Positions 42,448 to 52,758 of a stretch of 64,000 bases of DNA are shown one piece after another. Position 1 is the stretch's first letter, and each line of letters starts with the position of its first letter. The notes beneath the pieces were generated by a model, which saw nothing but the letters and a program-made list of their open reading frames with translations, was not told the DNA's origin and ran no database searches. The position numbers and the translations under genes were made by a program. The stretch comes from Clostridiales bacterium (GTDB taxonomy: Bacteria > Bacillota > Clostridia > Saccharofermentanales > DTU023): positions 24,505 to 88,504 of the forward strand of contig JAQYCV010000044.1 of the NCBI GenBank assembly GCA_028724525.1, written 5' to 3'.

Positions 42448-43149
42448 CTAATCTAAATTATTATATAGGTCCAGCATAGGGCCAGCAAGGTCAGAAGGAA
42501 GACCCATCAAGTAGAGGCCTTCCCGGATAATTCTGGCTCCCCCGCAGGCAGTAGCGAGATCAGGACGGAATTCTGCGATCGCTTTGAGGACCAGGTCGGG
42601 GCGTAGATTATCTGCCGACCCTGCCATGCAGCAATAAACAAAGCTATCCGCATCCTGGACCTGCCACTGCTGGATATAGGAAAAAAGGTCCAGGGACCGG
42701 GTCCTCCCCTTATGCTCTCGAACCACCGTAACCGGATCAGGACTTGCCGTCAGTTGGTCGAAAGCCTGGCCTAGGCCGGGGCCTTCGATCCGATAAGCCG
42801 CCGCTTGGACCAGGGCCATGAGGGACTTTCTGTGGTCCGGACTGACCCGGGCCTCCACCAAGGACAAGCCTCGAGGCAACTTAGCATTCAAACGCTCGAC
42901 GATATCTTGAGGACAGAGGGCCTCCGTGGTCTCAATTTCCAGGAGGTCCCGCCTGCACTCCACCCCAACACCCAGGGGGAGGGCAAAAACGAGCGAAGGG
43001 CGAGGATTGTAGCCCTGACTCCACAGGAGGGGCAGGCCGGCCCGGCGCATAGACCGCTCAAAGACCACCATAATATCCAAGTGTCCCAGCCAAGCTAGGG
43101 GGCCGGTACGGGCAAAGGTCAAGAGATAGGAAAACTTATCCACGGGCAT
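42448..43149 (-). CDS. DUF2344 (TIGR03936) radical-SAM-linked protein
   Basis: 233 residues. LLTFARTGPLAWLGHLDIMVVFERSMRRAGLPLLWSQGYNPRP is typical of the DUF2344 family, which is almost always paired with or fused to the radical SAM protein encoded just upstream. The genes overlap by 14 bp. Function is unknown; ties to tRNA or rRNA handling have been suggested from gene neighbourhoods only. Confidence 0.85.
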   Translation of the reverse strand: MPVDKFSYLLTFARTGPLAWLGHLDIMVVFERSMRRAGLPLLWSQGYNPRPSLVFALPLGVGVECRRDLLEIETTEALCPQDIVERLNAKLPRGLSLVEARVSPDHRKSLMALVQAAAYRIEGPGLGQAFDQLTASPDPVTVVREHKGRTRSLDLFSYIQQWQVQDADSFVYCCMAGSADNLRPDLVLKAIAEFRPDLATACGGARIIREGLYLMGLPSDLAGPMLDLYNNLD

Positions 43150-45028
43150 TCCTCACCTGCTGGCAGATGCCAGTTGCAAAGTCCTGGGCCCCGCAGAGAT
43201 TGCAGGCCTTGCGGCAAGACTTAGTCGTAAGAGCCTCTAGAGCCTTCTGCCTTTCCCGGAGGAGATAGGACTTGTGGACACCCGGATCAATAAAATCCCA
43301 GGGCAAATCCGCTTCTTCAGGGATGGCTTGGCTGACCAGCTGGTCTAAATCTAAACCAACTTGGTCAAAAGCCTGGAGCCAGCGCGGGTAGGAAAAATAT
43401 TGCCGCTCCCCTTCCAACCAGGCACCTGCTTGATGGACCAGATAAAGAACTTGGGCCATCCGGCGGTCACCCTTGGCCAGAGCGGCCTCAATCCGGGAGG
43501 ATTCATAGCCATGCCATTGGTAAGTAATAGCAGGATGACGGAGCTTTTCTTGCAAGAGCTTCACCTTATGATCCATCTCTTGCAAGGAGATTTGCCCCTC
43601 CCATTGGAAGGGGGTCCAGGGCTTGGGGATAAAAATAGCCGTAGATACCGTAATGTGGAGGCGGCGTCTTTTCTTCTTCCGCCGGCAGAGGTCTGCCCAG
43701 ATATCTAAAAGCTTGTAGCAAAGGTCTGCAATGCCGGCTACATCTTCATCTGTCTCCCCGGGCAGGCCCAGCATGAAATAGAGTTTCAACCGCTCCCAGC
43801 CTAATTCAAAAGCATATTCTGCCGTCTCCAGGAGGTCCGATTCTAAAATGTTTTTATTGATCCGGTCTCGGGCGACTTGGCTACCGGCCTCCGGGGCAAA
43901 GGTCAGGCCAGACTTCCGATTGGTGGCCACCTGGTTGAGCAGGTCCATGGAAACCGAGTCTAAGCGGAGGGAGGGCAAAGAAAGATTAACATGGTCAGCC
44001 TGGTGCCGGTCTAAAATGCTTTGGCAAAGCTCGGATAGCTGGCTATAGTCCCCTGTTGATAGAGACAAGAGACCAATTTCTTCATAGCCAGAATGGGTCA
44101 ACATATAGTCCGTTTGGGCCAATAAAGTCTCCAAGCTTCGCTCACGGACGGGCCGGTAAATCATGCCCGCCTGGCAAAAACGGCAACCCGAAGCACAACC
44201 CCGATAGAGTTCTAGAAAAATCCGGTCATGGACAATTTCGATATTAGGAACCAAGACATCTAAAGGGGTAAAGACTTGGTCTAAGTTCTTAATAATACGT
44301 TTAGTAATCCTGGCTGGGACCTCCGGGTTTAGGGGTTCAAGCTTCAGAAAATGACCCTCTTCTGTGTAGTGGGCCTGATAGAGGGAGGGCACATAAATGC
44401 CCGGAATTTGGCTGGCCTCCAGGAGGAGGCGTTTGCGATCCCAGGCTTGGGCCCGGGCCTCGCGGTAAAGGGCCAAGAGCTCTAAAAGGACTTCCTCACC
44501 CTCCCCGATCATGATGAGGTCAAAAAAGTCTGCCACGGGCTCAGCATTGTAAACACAGGGCCCGCCCGCGACAACCAAGGGATCCTGGTCTGTGCGGTCT
44601 TTCTGCCAGAGGGGAATCCCCGCTTGGGCCAGCATGTCTAAGACAGTGGAGTAAGAGAGCTCATATTGCAGGGTGAAGCCGACAATATCAAAAGCGGCAA
44701 GCGGCCTTTGCATTTCTACGCTAAAGGGCGGGATGTGGGACTCCCGCATGATGTCTCGCATATCCTCCATAGGGCAAAAAACCCGCTCACAATAAACGTC
44801 ATCCTGGGCATTCAAGAGGCCGTAAATAATCCGCAAGGCCAGGTTCGACATACCGACCGCGTAAATATCGGGAAAGCAGAAGGCAAAATGGATGAGGGGC
44901 TGGCCATCCGGGCCATAGTCCCCCTTCTCCACCATATTCCACTCCCCGCCTAAATACTGGGCAGGTTTTTCCACCTGACGCAAGACTTGGCGTGTGAGTT
45001 CAATAGACTGCATAGACTGGCGTGCCAA
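43136..45028 (-). CDS. TIGR03960-family radical SAM protein
   Basis: 630 residues. A B12-binding-like N-terminal half precedes the radical SAM cluster motif RGCASGCRFCQ (CxxxCxxC). The C-terminus has more cysteines (CRKACNLCGAQDFATGIC), possibly a second cluster. MiaB/Elp3-like features include LSLSTGDYSQL and FAPEAGS. It pairs with DUF2344. Reaction not established. Confidence 0.88.
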   Translation of the reverse strand: MARQSMQSIELTRQVLRQVEKPAQYLGGEWNMVEKGDYGPDGQPLIHFAFCFPDIYAVGMSNLALRIIYGLLNAQDDVYCERVFCPMEDMRDIMRESHIPPFSVEMQRPLAAFDIVGFTLQYELSYSTVLDMLAQAGIPLWQKDRTDQDPLVVAGGPCVYNAEPVADFFDLIMIGEGEEVLLELLALYREARAQAWDRKRLLLEASQIPGIYVPSLYQAHYTEEGHFLKLEPLNPEVPARITKRIIKNLDQVFTPLDVLVPNIEIVHDRIFLELYRGCASGCRFCQAGMIYRPVRERSLETLLAQTDYMLTHSGYEEIGLLSLSTGDYSQLSELCQSILDRHQADHVNLSLPSLRLDSVSMDLLNQVATNRKSGLTFAPEAGSQVARDRINKNILESDLLETAEYAFELGWERLKLYFMLGLPGETDEDVAGIADLCYKLLDIWADLCRRKKKRRRLHITVSTAIFIPKPWTPFQWEGQISLQEMDHKVKLLQEKLRHPAITYQWHGYESSRIEAALAKGDRRMAQVLYLVHQAGAWLEGERQYFSYPRWLQAFDQVGLDLDQLVSQAIPEEADLPWDFIDPGVHKSYLLRERQKALEALTTKSCRKACNLCGAQDFATGICQQVRNARG

Positions 45029-45039
45029 ATAAGCCTCAC

Positions 45040-46377
45040 TTAGATCCGATTTTGGAGCTCTTGAGCTAAAGCTTCCATGCCAGGTTTACCCATGAGGGCA
45101 AACATGTTTTTCTTGTAAGCCTCCACTCCTTCTTGGTCAAAGGGATTGATGGCATTCATATAGCCAGAAACCCCGCAAGCCGCCTCGAAGAAAAATATGA
45201 GAGCTCCCAAATGCAGCTCATCCAGCCGGCCCAGGGTCAGGCGAAGATTAGGGACGCCGCCATCTGCATGGGCCAGGGCCGTAGCATCCAGGGCGATAGC
45301 TTGAATTTCTCCTAGGCTCTTACCGGCCAAATAATTCAGTTCATCACGATCTTCCTCATCACTGGGTATAGCCAGGTCCCTCCTGGGCTCGGCCACAGAA
45401 AGGAAAGTTTCAAAGAGAATACGGGACCCATCTTGCAAGAATTGGCCCAGAGAATGCAAGTCCGTAGAGTAGGAGACAGAGGCTGGGTAAATGCCCCTAT
45501 GGTCCTTACCCTCACTCTCACCAAAGAGTTGCTTCCACCACTCACTCAAGCTTCTCAGCTCCTGGTCAAAGGAAGCCAAAACCTCAACCCGATAACCCTT
45601 GCGATAGAGGGCATTGCGGATCATGGCATAGCGGATGGCGGCGGAAGCCAATTCCTCTTTCTCCATCTGTAATTTGTATTGCTGGGCCCCCTCCAGCATG
45701 GCCCCAATATCCAGGCCCGCGACGGCCATGGGCAGGAGGCCGACTGCTGTGAGAACAGAATAGCGGCCACCAATATTGTCCGGAATCACAAAAGTCTCAT
45801 AGCCCTTCTCATCCGCGAGCTTTTTCAACTTACCCTTGGCCTTGTCCGTCGTCGCATAAATGCGTTTCGCCGCCTCTTCGAGGCCATACTTTTCTTCCAT
45901 CTCTTGACGGAGGAGGCGGAAGGCCAAGGCCGATTCCAAGGTGCCGCCAGATTTAGAAACAATATTAAGAGAGAAATCCCGGTCGCCCACATAGTCCATG
46001 AGGTCCAAATAATAGGCAGGAGACAGATTGTTGCCTACATAGAGAATCTCGGGAACCTGCTTAGCCTTCTTGGCTGCCTGGCTCTCCCAGAGGGGGCCCA
46101 TGGCTTCAATAAAGGCCTTGGCGCCCAGATAAGACCCGCCAATACCTGCAACCAGGAGGACCTGACTATCATCCCGGATTTGGGAAGCACATTCTAAAAT
46201 CCGGTCAAACTCTTGACGGTCATAGTTGATCGGCAGGTCAAACCAGCCCAAAAACTCTTGACCCGGTCCTCCCCCGTTTTTAATCAAGTCCCAAGCGGCT
46301 TGGGCTTGGCCCTCCAGCTGTTCCAGCTCGTGAGGGGCCAGAAAGTTCTGCAAGTGTTTGACATCGAGATTGATCAT
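45040..46377 (-). CDS. pgi: Glucose-6-phosphate isomerase
   Basis: 445 residues, the short Firmicutes form. Motifs GIGGSYLGAKA, VSKSGGTLESALAF and GGRYSVLTAVGLLP are intact. It interconverts glucose-6-P and fructose-6-P. It lies in the uvrA-to-valS minus-strand run, 11 bp before the radical SAM gene. Confidence 0.97.
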   Translation of the reverse strand: MINLDVKHLQNFLAPHELEQLEGQAQAAWDLIKNGGGPGQEFLGWFDLPINYDRQEFDRILECASQIRDDSQVLLVAGIGGSYLGAKAFIEAMGPLWESQAAKKAKQVPEILYVGNNLSPAYYLDLMDYVGDRDFSLNIVSKSGGTLESALAFRLLRQEMEEKYGLEEAAKRIYATTDKAKGKLKKLADEKGYETFVIPDNIGGRYSVLTAVGLLPMAVAGLDIGAMLEGAQQYKLQMEKEELASAAIRYAMIRNALYRKGYRVEVLASFDQELRSLSEWWKQLFGESEGKDHRGIYPASVSYSTDLHSLGQFLQDGSRILFETFLSVAEPRRDLAIPSDEEDRDELNYLAGKSLGEIQAIALDATALAHADGGVPNLRLTLGRLDELHLGALIFFFEAACGVSGYMNAINPFDQEGVEAYKKNMFALMGKPGMEALAQELQNRI

Positions 46378-46393
46378 GTCTGTTTCTACCTTT

Positions 46394-47422
46394 CTAAAGA
46401 CTATCTGGAAGCCTATGGTAACCTAATTCTTCCATACTAATAAGGCCTTTTTCCACGGCCTCATCCCGGACATTGGCGTAAAACTCAGCCTGGGCTTGGT
46501 GGTAACGGCTATCCACGAATAAATAGAGCAAGGGTAGGAGGATAGCATTTAAGGTCATTAAAGCAGGCACCATGGCCAAGGCCATGGGCAGCAAAAACCA
46601 GGGCAGATAGGCAAAGGCCAATAAGAGACGGACCTTCTTCTTCCCCTGCATAAGTTTTTCACTCAGTTCCAAAGCCCTCTGACCGCCCAGATGGGGATTA
46701 TCAGCTAGGAACCAATCGGCCTGGCTGTAGCTCAGGCGCTTAGAAACATATAAGGCGATGGACAGGAAGAAAAGAGTCACAAGTAGGAAGCCCCAGAAGC
46801 CAAAATCCAGCCACTCTGTCTGATAGTAAATATCAGCCTCTTGAGGATTACTATCGAGGAGATGTTTGAGCCACAAATTCTGCTTGACCACCCGCCAATT
46901 CATATAGGCTACGCCCAGGCTAAGCAGGTAAAAAGGCATAGCCCAGAGCCAGAGGCGGAGGTTCTTGTAAAAGCAAGCTTTTACCGTCACCGCATAATTT
47001 TCTCTTTTAAAAAAGGAGAAGAGCAGGCGGCGGGAAGGTGTGGGTCTAAAGCCTTCACTGACCCTTAGTTCTCGATTGCGGGAAAACCAACGGAAGTAGC
47101 CCTCTTTGACAAGCGCATCAAAAAGGCTATAAACAAGCCAACCTAAAGCGATAGATACGGCCCAGGCTAGGAGGAGCTTAGGAATATGTTGGTCTAGGCC
47201 AGCCAGGACTTGGCCTCGATCAACCTCTTCGGTTGCGGTCAGTTCCTTGAGCCATTCTCCCACTCCCGATAAGCTTTCCCCGCTGACTGCCCCGCTCAGC
47301 ATAGAAAGGAGCGAACGGGATAAGCCCACTAGAAATTTATAAAAGAAAACGATAACTAGAGCAGGGCCCAGGGTCTGCTTATGAATCTCTCGGCTAGCTT
47401 GCAAGATTTCTTTAGTGGACAT
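46394..47422 (-). CDS. DUF975-like integral membrane protein
   Basis: 342 residues from the ATG at 47420-47422. The longer open frame lies inside clpE in another frame; GGAGG precedes this ATG by about 11 nt. At least five hydrophobic helices. STKEILQASREI at the start and LSEKLMQGKKKVRLLLAFAYLPWFLL near the end resemble the DUF975 pattern. The start overlaps the clpE stop by 11 bp, so it is coupled to clpE and might serve membrane stress, but this is inference. Confidence 0.65.
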   Translation of the reverse strand: MSTKEILQASREIHKQTLGPALVIVFFYKFLVGLSRSLLSMLSGAVSGESLSGVGEWLKELTATEEVDRGQVLAGLDQHIPKLLLAWAVSIALGWLVYSLFDALVKEGYFRWFSRNRELRVSEGFRPTPSRRLLFSFFKRENYAVTVKACFYKNLRLWLWAMPFYLLSLGVAYMNWRVVKQNLWLKHLLDSNPQEADIYYQTEWLDFGFWGFLLVTLFFLSIALYVSKRLSYSQADWFLADNPHLGGQRALELSEKLMQGKKKVRLLLAFAYLPWFLLPMALAMVPALMTLNAILLPLLYLFVDSRYHQAQAEFYANVRDEAVEKGLISMEELGYHRLPDSL

Positions 47423-49814
47423 CAAAATAAAACTCCTCCTGACGGTAACCAACTTTGACAGCAGATTGGCCGGCAAGCTTGCCAGCCAGCAAGAGGTCAG
47501 ACAGCTGGTCTTCAATTTCCCGCTGGATGGTCTTTCGCAGGGGCCTAGCGCCAAATTTAGGGTCATAACCCTTCTCGGACAGGGCATCTTTGGCCGCCGG
47601 GGTGACTTCTAATTGATAGCCAGACCGCTTCATGGACTCCTCCACTTCTGCCAGCATGAGGCTGACAATTTGCCGGAGGTCCTTCTTGGTCAGAGATTCA
47701 AAAATGACAATGTCATCTATGCGGTTGAGGAATTCGGGCCGGAAGATATCCTTGAGCACAGTATTTACCCGCGACTTCATAGAAAGATCGGTATTCTGGC
47801 CAAAGCCCAGGCCTTGAGCCTTGAGGCTGGTACCCGCATTCGAGGTCATGAGAATAACCGTGTTAGAAAAGTTTACCACCCGGCCATGGCTATCGGTGAG
47901 GCGGCCATCATCTAGGATCTGCAAGAGCATGTTATAGACATCGGCATGGGCCTTTTCGATCTCATCTAAAAGAATAACGGAATAGGGGTGGCGGCGGATC
48001 TTTTCGGTCAGCTGGCCCCCATCATCGTAGCCCACATAGCCCGGAGGGGAACCGATGAGTTTGGAAACGGTATGGGCTTCCATAAACTCGGACATGTCCA
48101 GGCGGACCAAGGCGGTTTCATCCTCAAAGAGGACCTCTGCCAAGGCCTTGGCCAGCTCTGTTTTACCCACTCCGGTAGGGCCTACAAAGAGGAAAGACGC
48201 AGGCTTATCCTTCTTGCCAAAACCCGCTCGTTTGCGGCGAATGGCATTAGACAAGGCGGTGACGGCCGCATCCTGGCCAATCACCCTTTTGTGCAGACGG
48301 TCTTCCAGTTGGAGAAGCTTATCCCCTTCACTTTCGGTGATGGATTTGACCGGAATGCCCGTCCACATTTCAACCACAGAGGCAATATCCTCTTGGCTTA
48401 TCTCTACTGGCTTGAAATTCGCCCGCAAGTCTTCTAATTCCTTGGTCAAGCGCATTTCTTCGGAACGCAGGGTCGCCTGCTGCTCAAAGACTTTGAGCCT
48501 CTCTTCTTCCGAAAGCTCCTGGCGGACCTGGTCATTCAGGTCCTCCAAATCTTCCTGGATTAAGGCTAAGCGGTCAGACCCCTGCTGCATCTTGACCAGG
48601 TCCTGGTTATCCAGGTTGACCCGAGAGCCCGCCTCGTCTAGGAGGTCAATGGCCTTGTCTGGCAGAAAGCGGTCCTGAATATAGCGGACAGACAGTCTAA
48701 CCGCCGCTTCCAGGGTCTCATCAGAATAATGAACGTGATGGTGGTCCTCATAGTAGACCTTTATCCCCTGGAGAATGGCCAAAGTGTCTTCCGGAGAGGG
48801 CTCATCAACGATTACTTTCTGGAAGCGTCTTTCTAAAGCAGTATCTTTTTCAATGAAGCGCCGGTATTCATCCAGGGTAGTCGCGCCAATCACAGAAATG
48901 TCGCCTTGGGCCAAGGCAGGCTTTAGGATGTTGGCCGCGTTCATAGCCCCTTCTGCATCACCAGCCCCCATGATGTTATGGAGTTCGTCAATCACCAAAA
49001 TGACATTGCCGGCCTGCTTGGCATCTTCCACAACACCCTTCATCCGGTTCTCAAATTGGCCTCGAAACTGGGTGCCCGCCACCATGGCCGTCATGTCCAG
49101 CTGATAGACTTCCTTATCCAAAAGCTTAGCAGGAACCTGACCATCTGCTATGCGGAGGGCTAGTCCCTGGGCAATGGCTGTTTTACCGACCCCTGGCTCA
49201 CCTAAGAGAACGGGATTATTCTTGGTCCGCCGGTTGAGAATTTGGACTACGCGATCCAATTCTTTCTGCCGGCCAATAATCTTATCAATCCGGCCTTCCT
49301 TAGCTTCTGCGGTCAAGTTAGAGCCAAACTGGTCTAAGAATTTTTTCTTGCGCTCACGTTTTTTAGGCCGGCGGTCTCCGCTTGCCCGGTCATTGGCTTG
49401 GGCCTTAGAGCTCTCTCCCTCTCGGGCGGTTGAGACGTTCATGAGTTCTCCCATAGCAGTGGCTAAGCTACTTTCCCCCTCCTCAGCCTCAGGATTGTCA
49501 TCCAACATAGAAGAGGCTATAGCCTTCAGGCTTTCTAAGGCATCATTAATATTGAAGTCCGAATCCATAAGGGATTTGAGGAGGAAATTGGCTTGGTCAC
49601 CACCCATTTGGCTGATCATCTCATTGATCTGGCCCTGAATCTCCCTTACATTTTCTCGGGTGATCCCCGACCGGGAAAAGGCTTCTTCCAGGCCGGCTAT
49701 ATTCTTTTTCAAGGCACACTCCAGGCAGATACCCTCGCTAATCCGCTTATCTCCTTCAATCCGGGTCAAGATAATGACCGCTTCATTTACTTTACAAATT
49801 TGACATTTCGGCAT
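47412..49814 (-). CDS. clpE: ClpE-type AAA+ chaperone/unfoldase
   Basis: 800 residues. The N-terminus is a zinc finger C4-x2-C7-x22-C30-x2-C33, the spacing that defines ClpE, and it lacks the ClpC N-repeat domain. Two AAA+ modules follow (GEPGVGKTAIAQG, DELHNIMG; GPTGVGKTELAKA, DEIEKAH), separated by a coiled-coil middle region (DRLALIQEDLEDLNDQVR). It feeds damaged proteins to ClpP. It lies 12 bp after uvrA and thus behind the CIRCE-like site at 52759. Confidence 0.88.
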   Translation of the reverse strand: MPKCQICKVNEAVIILTRIEGDKRISEGICLECALKKNIAGLEEAFSRSGITRENVREIQGQINEMISQMGGDQANFLLKSLMDSDFNINDALESLKAIASSMLDDNPEAEEGESSLATAMGELMNVSTAREGESSKAQANDRASGDRRPKKRERKKKFLDQFGSNLTAEAKEGRIDKIIGRQKELDRVVQILNRRTKNNPVLLGEPGVGKTAIAQGLALRIADGQVPAKLLDKEVYQLDMTAMVAGTQFRGQFENRMKGVVEDAKQAGNVILVIDELHNIMGAGDAEGAMNAANILKPALAQGDISVIGATTLDEYRRFIEKDTALERRFQKVIVDEPSPEDTLAILQGIKVYYEDHHHVHYSDETLEAAVRLSVRYIQDRFLPDKAIDLLDEAGSRVNLDNQDLVKMQQGSDRLALIQEDLEDLNDQVRQELSEEERLKVFEQQATLRSEEMRLTKELEDLRANFKPVEISQEDIASVVEMWTGIPVKSITESEGDKLLQLEDRLHKRVIGQDAAVTALSNAIRRKRAGFGKKDKPASFLFVGPTGVGKTELAKALAEVLFEDETALVRLDMSEFMEAHTVSKLIGSPPGYVGYDDGGQLTEKIRRHPYSVILLDEIEKAHADVYNMLLQILDDGRLTDSHGRVVNFSNTVILMTSNAGTSLKAQGLGFGQNTDLSMKSRVNTVLKDIFRPEFLNRIDDIVIFESLTKKDLRQIVSLMLAEVEESMKRSGYQLEVTPAAKDALSEKGYDPKFGARPLRKTIQREIEDQLSDLLLAGKLAGQSAVKVGYRQEEFYFDVH

Positions 49815-49826
49815 AGTTTACTTCCT

Positions 49827-52703
49827 TTATTTTTCTGCTGGAGCTAAGAGCTCTTTCAGATAAAAACCTGTAAAAGACCCTGGTGTTTGGGCTAGCTCTT
49901 CCGGGGTCCCGGTCGCTACAAGCTGGCCGCCCCCTTCACCGCCCTCAGGTCCTAGGTCAATAATATAATCAGCATTTTTGATAACATCTAGGTTATGTTC
50001 AATCACCAAAACAGTGTTGCCATTTTCAGTCAGCCTCTGCAGGATGTCAACCAAGAGGTGGACATCTGCCGCGTGGAGGCCAGTCGTGGGCTCATCCAAA
50101 ATGTAGAAGGTCTTTCCCGTCGATCTCCTGGCCAATTCCGTCGCTAACTTAATCCGCTGGGCCTCCCCTCCCGACAGGGTGGTAGAGTTCTGTCCCAACT
50201 GAATATAGCCGAGACCCACATCTACTAAGGTTTGTAGCTTCCGCTGGATGCTGGGGATGTTCTGGAAAAAGATAAGGGCTTCGCTCACCGTCATTGCCAG
50301 AACATCCGCTATCGTTTTGTCCTTATACTTTACTTCCAGTGTCTCTCGATTATAGCGTTTGCCTTGGCAGACCTCACATTTGACGTAGACATCCGGGAGA
50401 AAGTGCATTTCGATCTTTTCCACACCGTCTCCCTTGCAGGACTCGCAGCGGCCCCCCTTCACATTAAAGGAAAAGCGTCCTGCCGCATAGCCCCGGGCCT
50501 TGGCCATAGGGGTCGCCGCAAAAAGCTTGCGCACATCGTCAAAAACCCCAGTATAAGTAGCAGGATTGGACCGGGGGGTCCGGCCGATGGGCGACTGGTC
50601 AATCGAGATCACCTTATCTAAAAACTCTGCCCCCTCAACCCGCTTGAAATTACCCTGCTTGGTTCGGGCCAGATTGAGGCGGGACCGGAGATATTTCTCT
50701 ATGATGCCATTGACCAAAGAGGACTTGCCAGACCCTGAAACGCCGGTCACACAGGTAAAGATGCCCAAAGGAATGGCAACATCTATATTCTTGAGATTAT
50801 GTTCCGAGCAACCGTAAAAGCGCAGGACTTCCTGACCAAGAGGCCGGCGTACTTCCGGTATGCTAATGGCCTTACGGCCAGAAAGATAGGCACCGGTGGT
50901 AGAAGTCTCTTCCGCTTCGATATCGGTCACAGACCCCATAGCGACCAGCTGGCCCCCATGGACTCCAGCTCCGGGGCCGATATCTATAATGGTATCAGCT
51001 TCCCGAATGGTCTCCTCATCATGTTCTACAACGATGACACTGTTGCCCTGGTCCCGTAAACGCTTGAGGCTGGCCAGGAGCTTACGGTTATCCCGCTGGT
51101 GGAGGCCGATGGAAGGTTCATCTAAGACGTAAACCACTCCCGTCAAGCCAGACCCAATTTGGGTAGCCAAGCGAATGCGTTGGGCCTCTCCTCCGGACAA
51201 GGTCCCCGCAGCCCTGGACAAGGTCAAATAGTCTAGACCGACATCGATCAAAAACTGCAGGCGGTTGGACAGTTCTCGCATAATAGGGGCCGCGATCTTA
51301 GCCTGGTAGGGGGTCCAGACTAGGTCCTTTAAAAAGGCCTGGGCCTCAGTAATGGAGAGCTGGGTAAATTCGTATATGTTCAGGTCCTTAATTTTAATGG
51401 AGAGGACTTCGGGCTTGAGCCGGGCCCCATGGCAAACAGGGCAATCCCGAATTTCCAAGTAGGGGGCGTATTCATCCCGATAATCCTCAGACCCGGGAGC
51501 GCGGAAACGCTCGTTCATAGAGGGGACGACCCCCTGCCAGGACCGAAAATAGGGCTTCTTACGCTTGTAAGGCGTCCGGGAGGTATCGATCTCCAAACGT
51601 TTGCCCTTATTGCCGTAGAGGATCAGGTCCTGGATATCGGCAGCCAGGTCTTGCCAGGGGGTATCCAAGGAAAAGTTGTACTCCTTGGCCAGAGCCTCAA
51701 TAAAGGCCCGGCCCCAAGACTTGCGGTCGGCAAAGTTCCAGCCAATGACTTTAATGGCGCCCTCATTGAGAGAAAGAGCGGGATCTTGAACGACCAAGTC
51801 TGGATCTATTTCCGTCATCTGGCCCAAGCCCAAGCAATGGGGGCAAGCGCCGAGAGGATTATTAAAAGAAAAGAGACGGGGCGAAACCTCTGCCAGGCTG
51901 ATATCACAATGGGGGCAGGAGAAATTCATAGAGAAGACTTCTTCCCGAGAATCATAGCCCTCACCGTCTTCCCTGGCTTCCTGAACGATAATATTGGCTA
52001 GCCCTTGGCCCAGGCTAAGGGCTAATTCTAGAGAATCCGCCAAGCGAGACTCTACTTCCGGCCGCAAGACCAAGCGGTCAATCACGACATCTATATCATG
52101 CTTCTTGGTCTTGGCCAGGCGAAAATCATCTGGCAGGCTGTCAAGCTCCAGAATTTCCCCATCAATCCGGGCCCGGACATAGCCATCCTTGCGGAGTTTT
52201 TGGATTTCCCTGTGGTACTCGCCCTTACGAGACCTGACTAAGGGGCCCATGATGATCAGGCGGCTACCCTCGGGGTAGGCCATGATCTTTTGCAGCATTT
52301 GATCCAAAGACTGGGGTTGGATCAAGCGGCCGCATTGAGGGCAGTAGACATCTCCCAAGCGGGCATAGAGGAGGCGGAGATAGTCGTAGATCTCTGTGAC
52401 CGTGGCCACCGTAGACCGAGGGTTACGGCTAGTCGTTTTCTGGTCAATCGCTATGGTCGGCGATAGGCCGTCAATGGAGTCACAGTCCGGCTTTTGCATT
52501 TGGCCTAAAAACAGGCGAGCATAGGAAGATAAGGATTCCACATAGCGGCGCTGGCCCTCGGCATAAATGGTGTCGAATGCCAAAGAAGACTTCCCAGAAC
52601 CCGAAAGCCCCGTAATCACAACTAGCTGGTTACGGGGAATATCTATATTAAAATTTTTCAAGTTGTGCTCTCGAGCACCAACAATCTTGATTACATCTTT
52701 CAT
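49827..52703 (-). CDS. uvrA: Excinuclease ABC subunit A
   Basis: 958 residues. Two ABC-type ATPase modules with Walker A GLSGSGKSSLAFD and GVSGSGKSSLVNG, signatures LSGGEAQRIRLAT and LSGGEAQRIKLAT, and zinc fingers CPHCDISL...CPHC and CESCKGDG...CEVC. It finds bulky DNA damage in nucleotide excision repair. uvrB is not adjacent. A CIRCE-like operator lies 56 bp upstream of the start; I saw no LexA box there. Confidence 0.96.
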   Translation of the reverse strand: MKDVIKIVGAREHNLKNFNIDIPRNQLVVITGLSGSGKSSLAFDTIYAEGQRRYVESLSSYARLFLGQMQKPDCDSIDGLSPTIAIDQKTTSRNPRSTVATVTEIYDYLRLLYARLGDVYCPQCGRLIQPQSLDQMLQKIMAYPEGSRLIIMGPLVRSRKGEYHREIQKLRKDGYVRARIDGEILELDSLPDDFRLAKTKKHDIDVVIDRLVLRPEVESRLADSLELALSLGQGLANIIVQEAREDGEGYDSREEVFSMNFSCPHCDISLAEVSPRLFSFNNPLGACPHCLGLGQMTEIDPDLVVQDPALSLNEGAIKVIGWNFADRKSWGRAFIEALAKEYNFSLDTPWQDLAADIQDLILYGNKGKRLEIDTSRTPYKRKKPYFRSWQGVVPSMNERFRAPGSEDYRDEYAPYLEIRDCPVCHGARLKPEVLSIKIKDLNIYEFTQLSITEAQAFLKDLVWTPYQAKIAAPIMRELSNRLQFLIDVGLDYLTLSRAAGTLSGGEAQRIRLATQIGSGLTGVVYVLDEPSIGLHQRDNRKLLASLKRLRDQGNSVIVVEHDEETIREADTIIDIGPGAGVHGGQLVAMGSVTDIEAEETSTTGAYLSGRKAISIPEVRRPLGQEVLRFYGCSEHNLKNIDVAIPLGIFTCVTGVSGSGKSSLVNGIIEKYLRSRLNLARTKQGNFKRVEGAEFLDKVISIDQSPIGRTPRSNPATYTGVFDDVRKLFAATPMAKARGYAAGRFSFNVKGGRCESCKGDGVEKIEMHFLPDVYVKCEVCQGKRYNRETLEVKYKDKTIADVLAMTVSEALIFFQNIPSIQRKLQTLVDVGLGYIQLGQNSTTLSGGEAQRIKLATELARRSTGKTFYILDEPTTGLHAADVHLLVDILQRLTENGNTVLVIEHNLDVIKNADYIIDLGPEGGEGGGQLVATGTPEELAQTPGSFTGFYLKELLAPAEK

Positions 52704-52758
52704 CTCTAATAGTTTAGCCTATGTCCGTGAATAACTTGGTAACAATTACGAAATTACT

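Noticed and set aside
52568..52577. TGTCGAA inside uvrA as another 0A box
   Set aside because: It lies within coding sequence far from any gene start, so it is probably chance; kept only as a reminder that the 7-mer alone is weak evidence.
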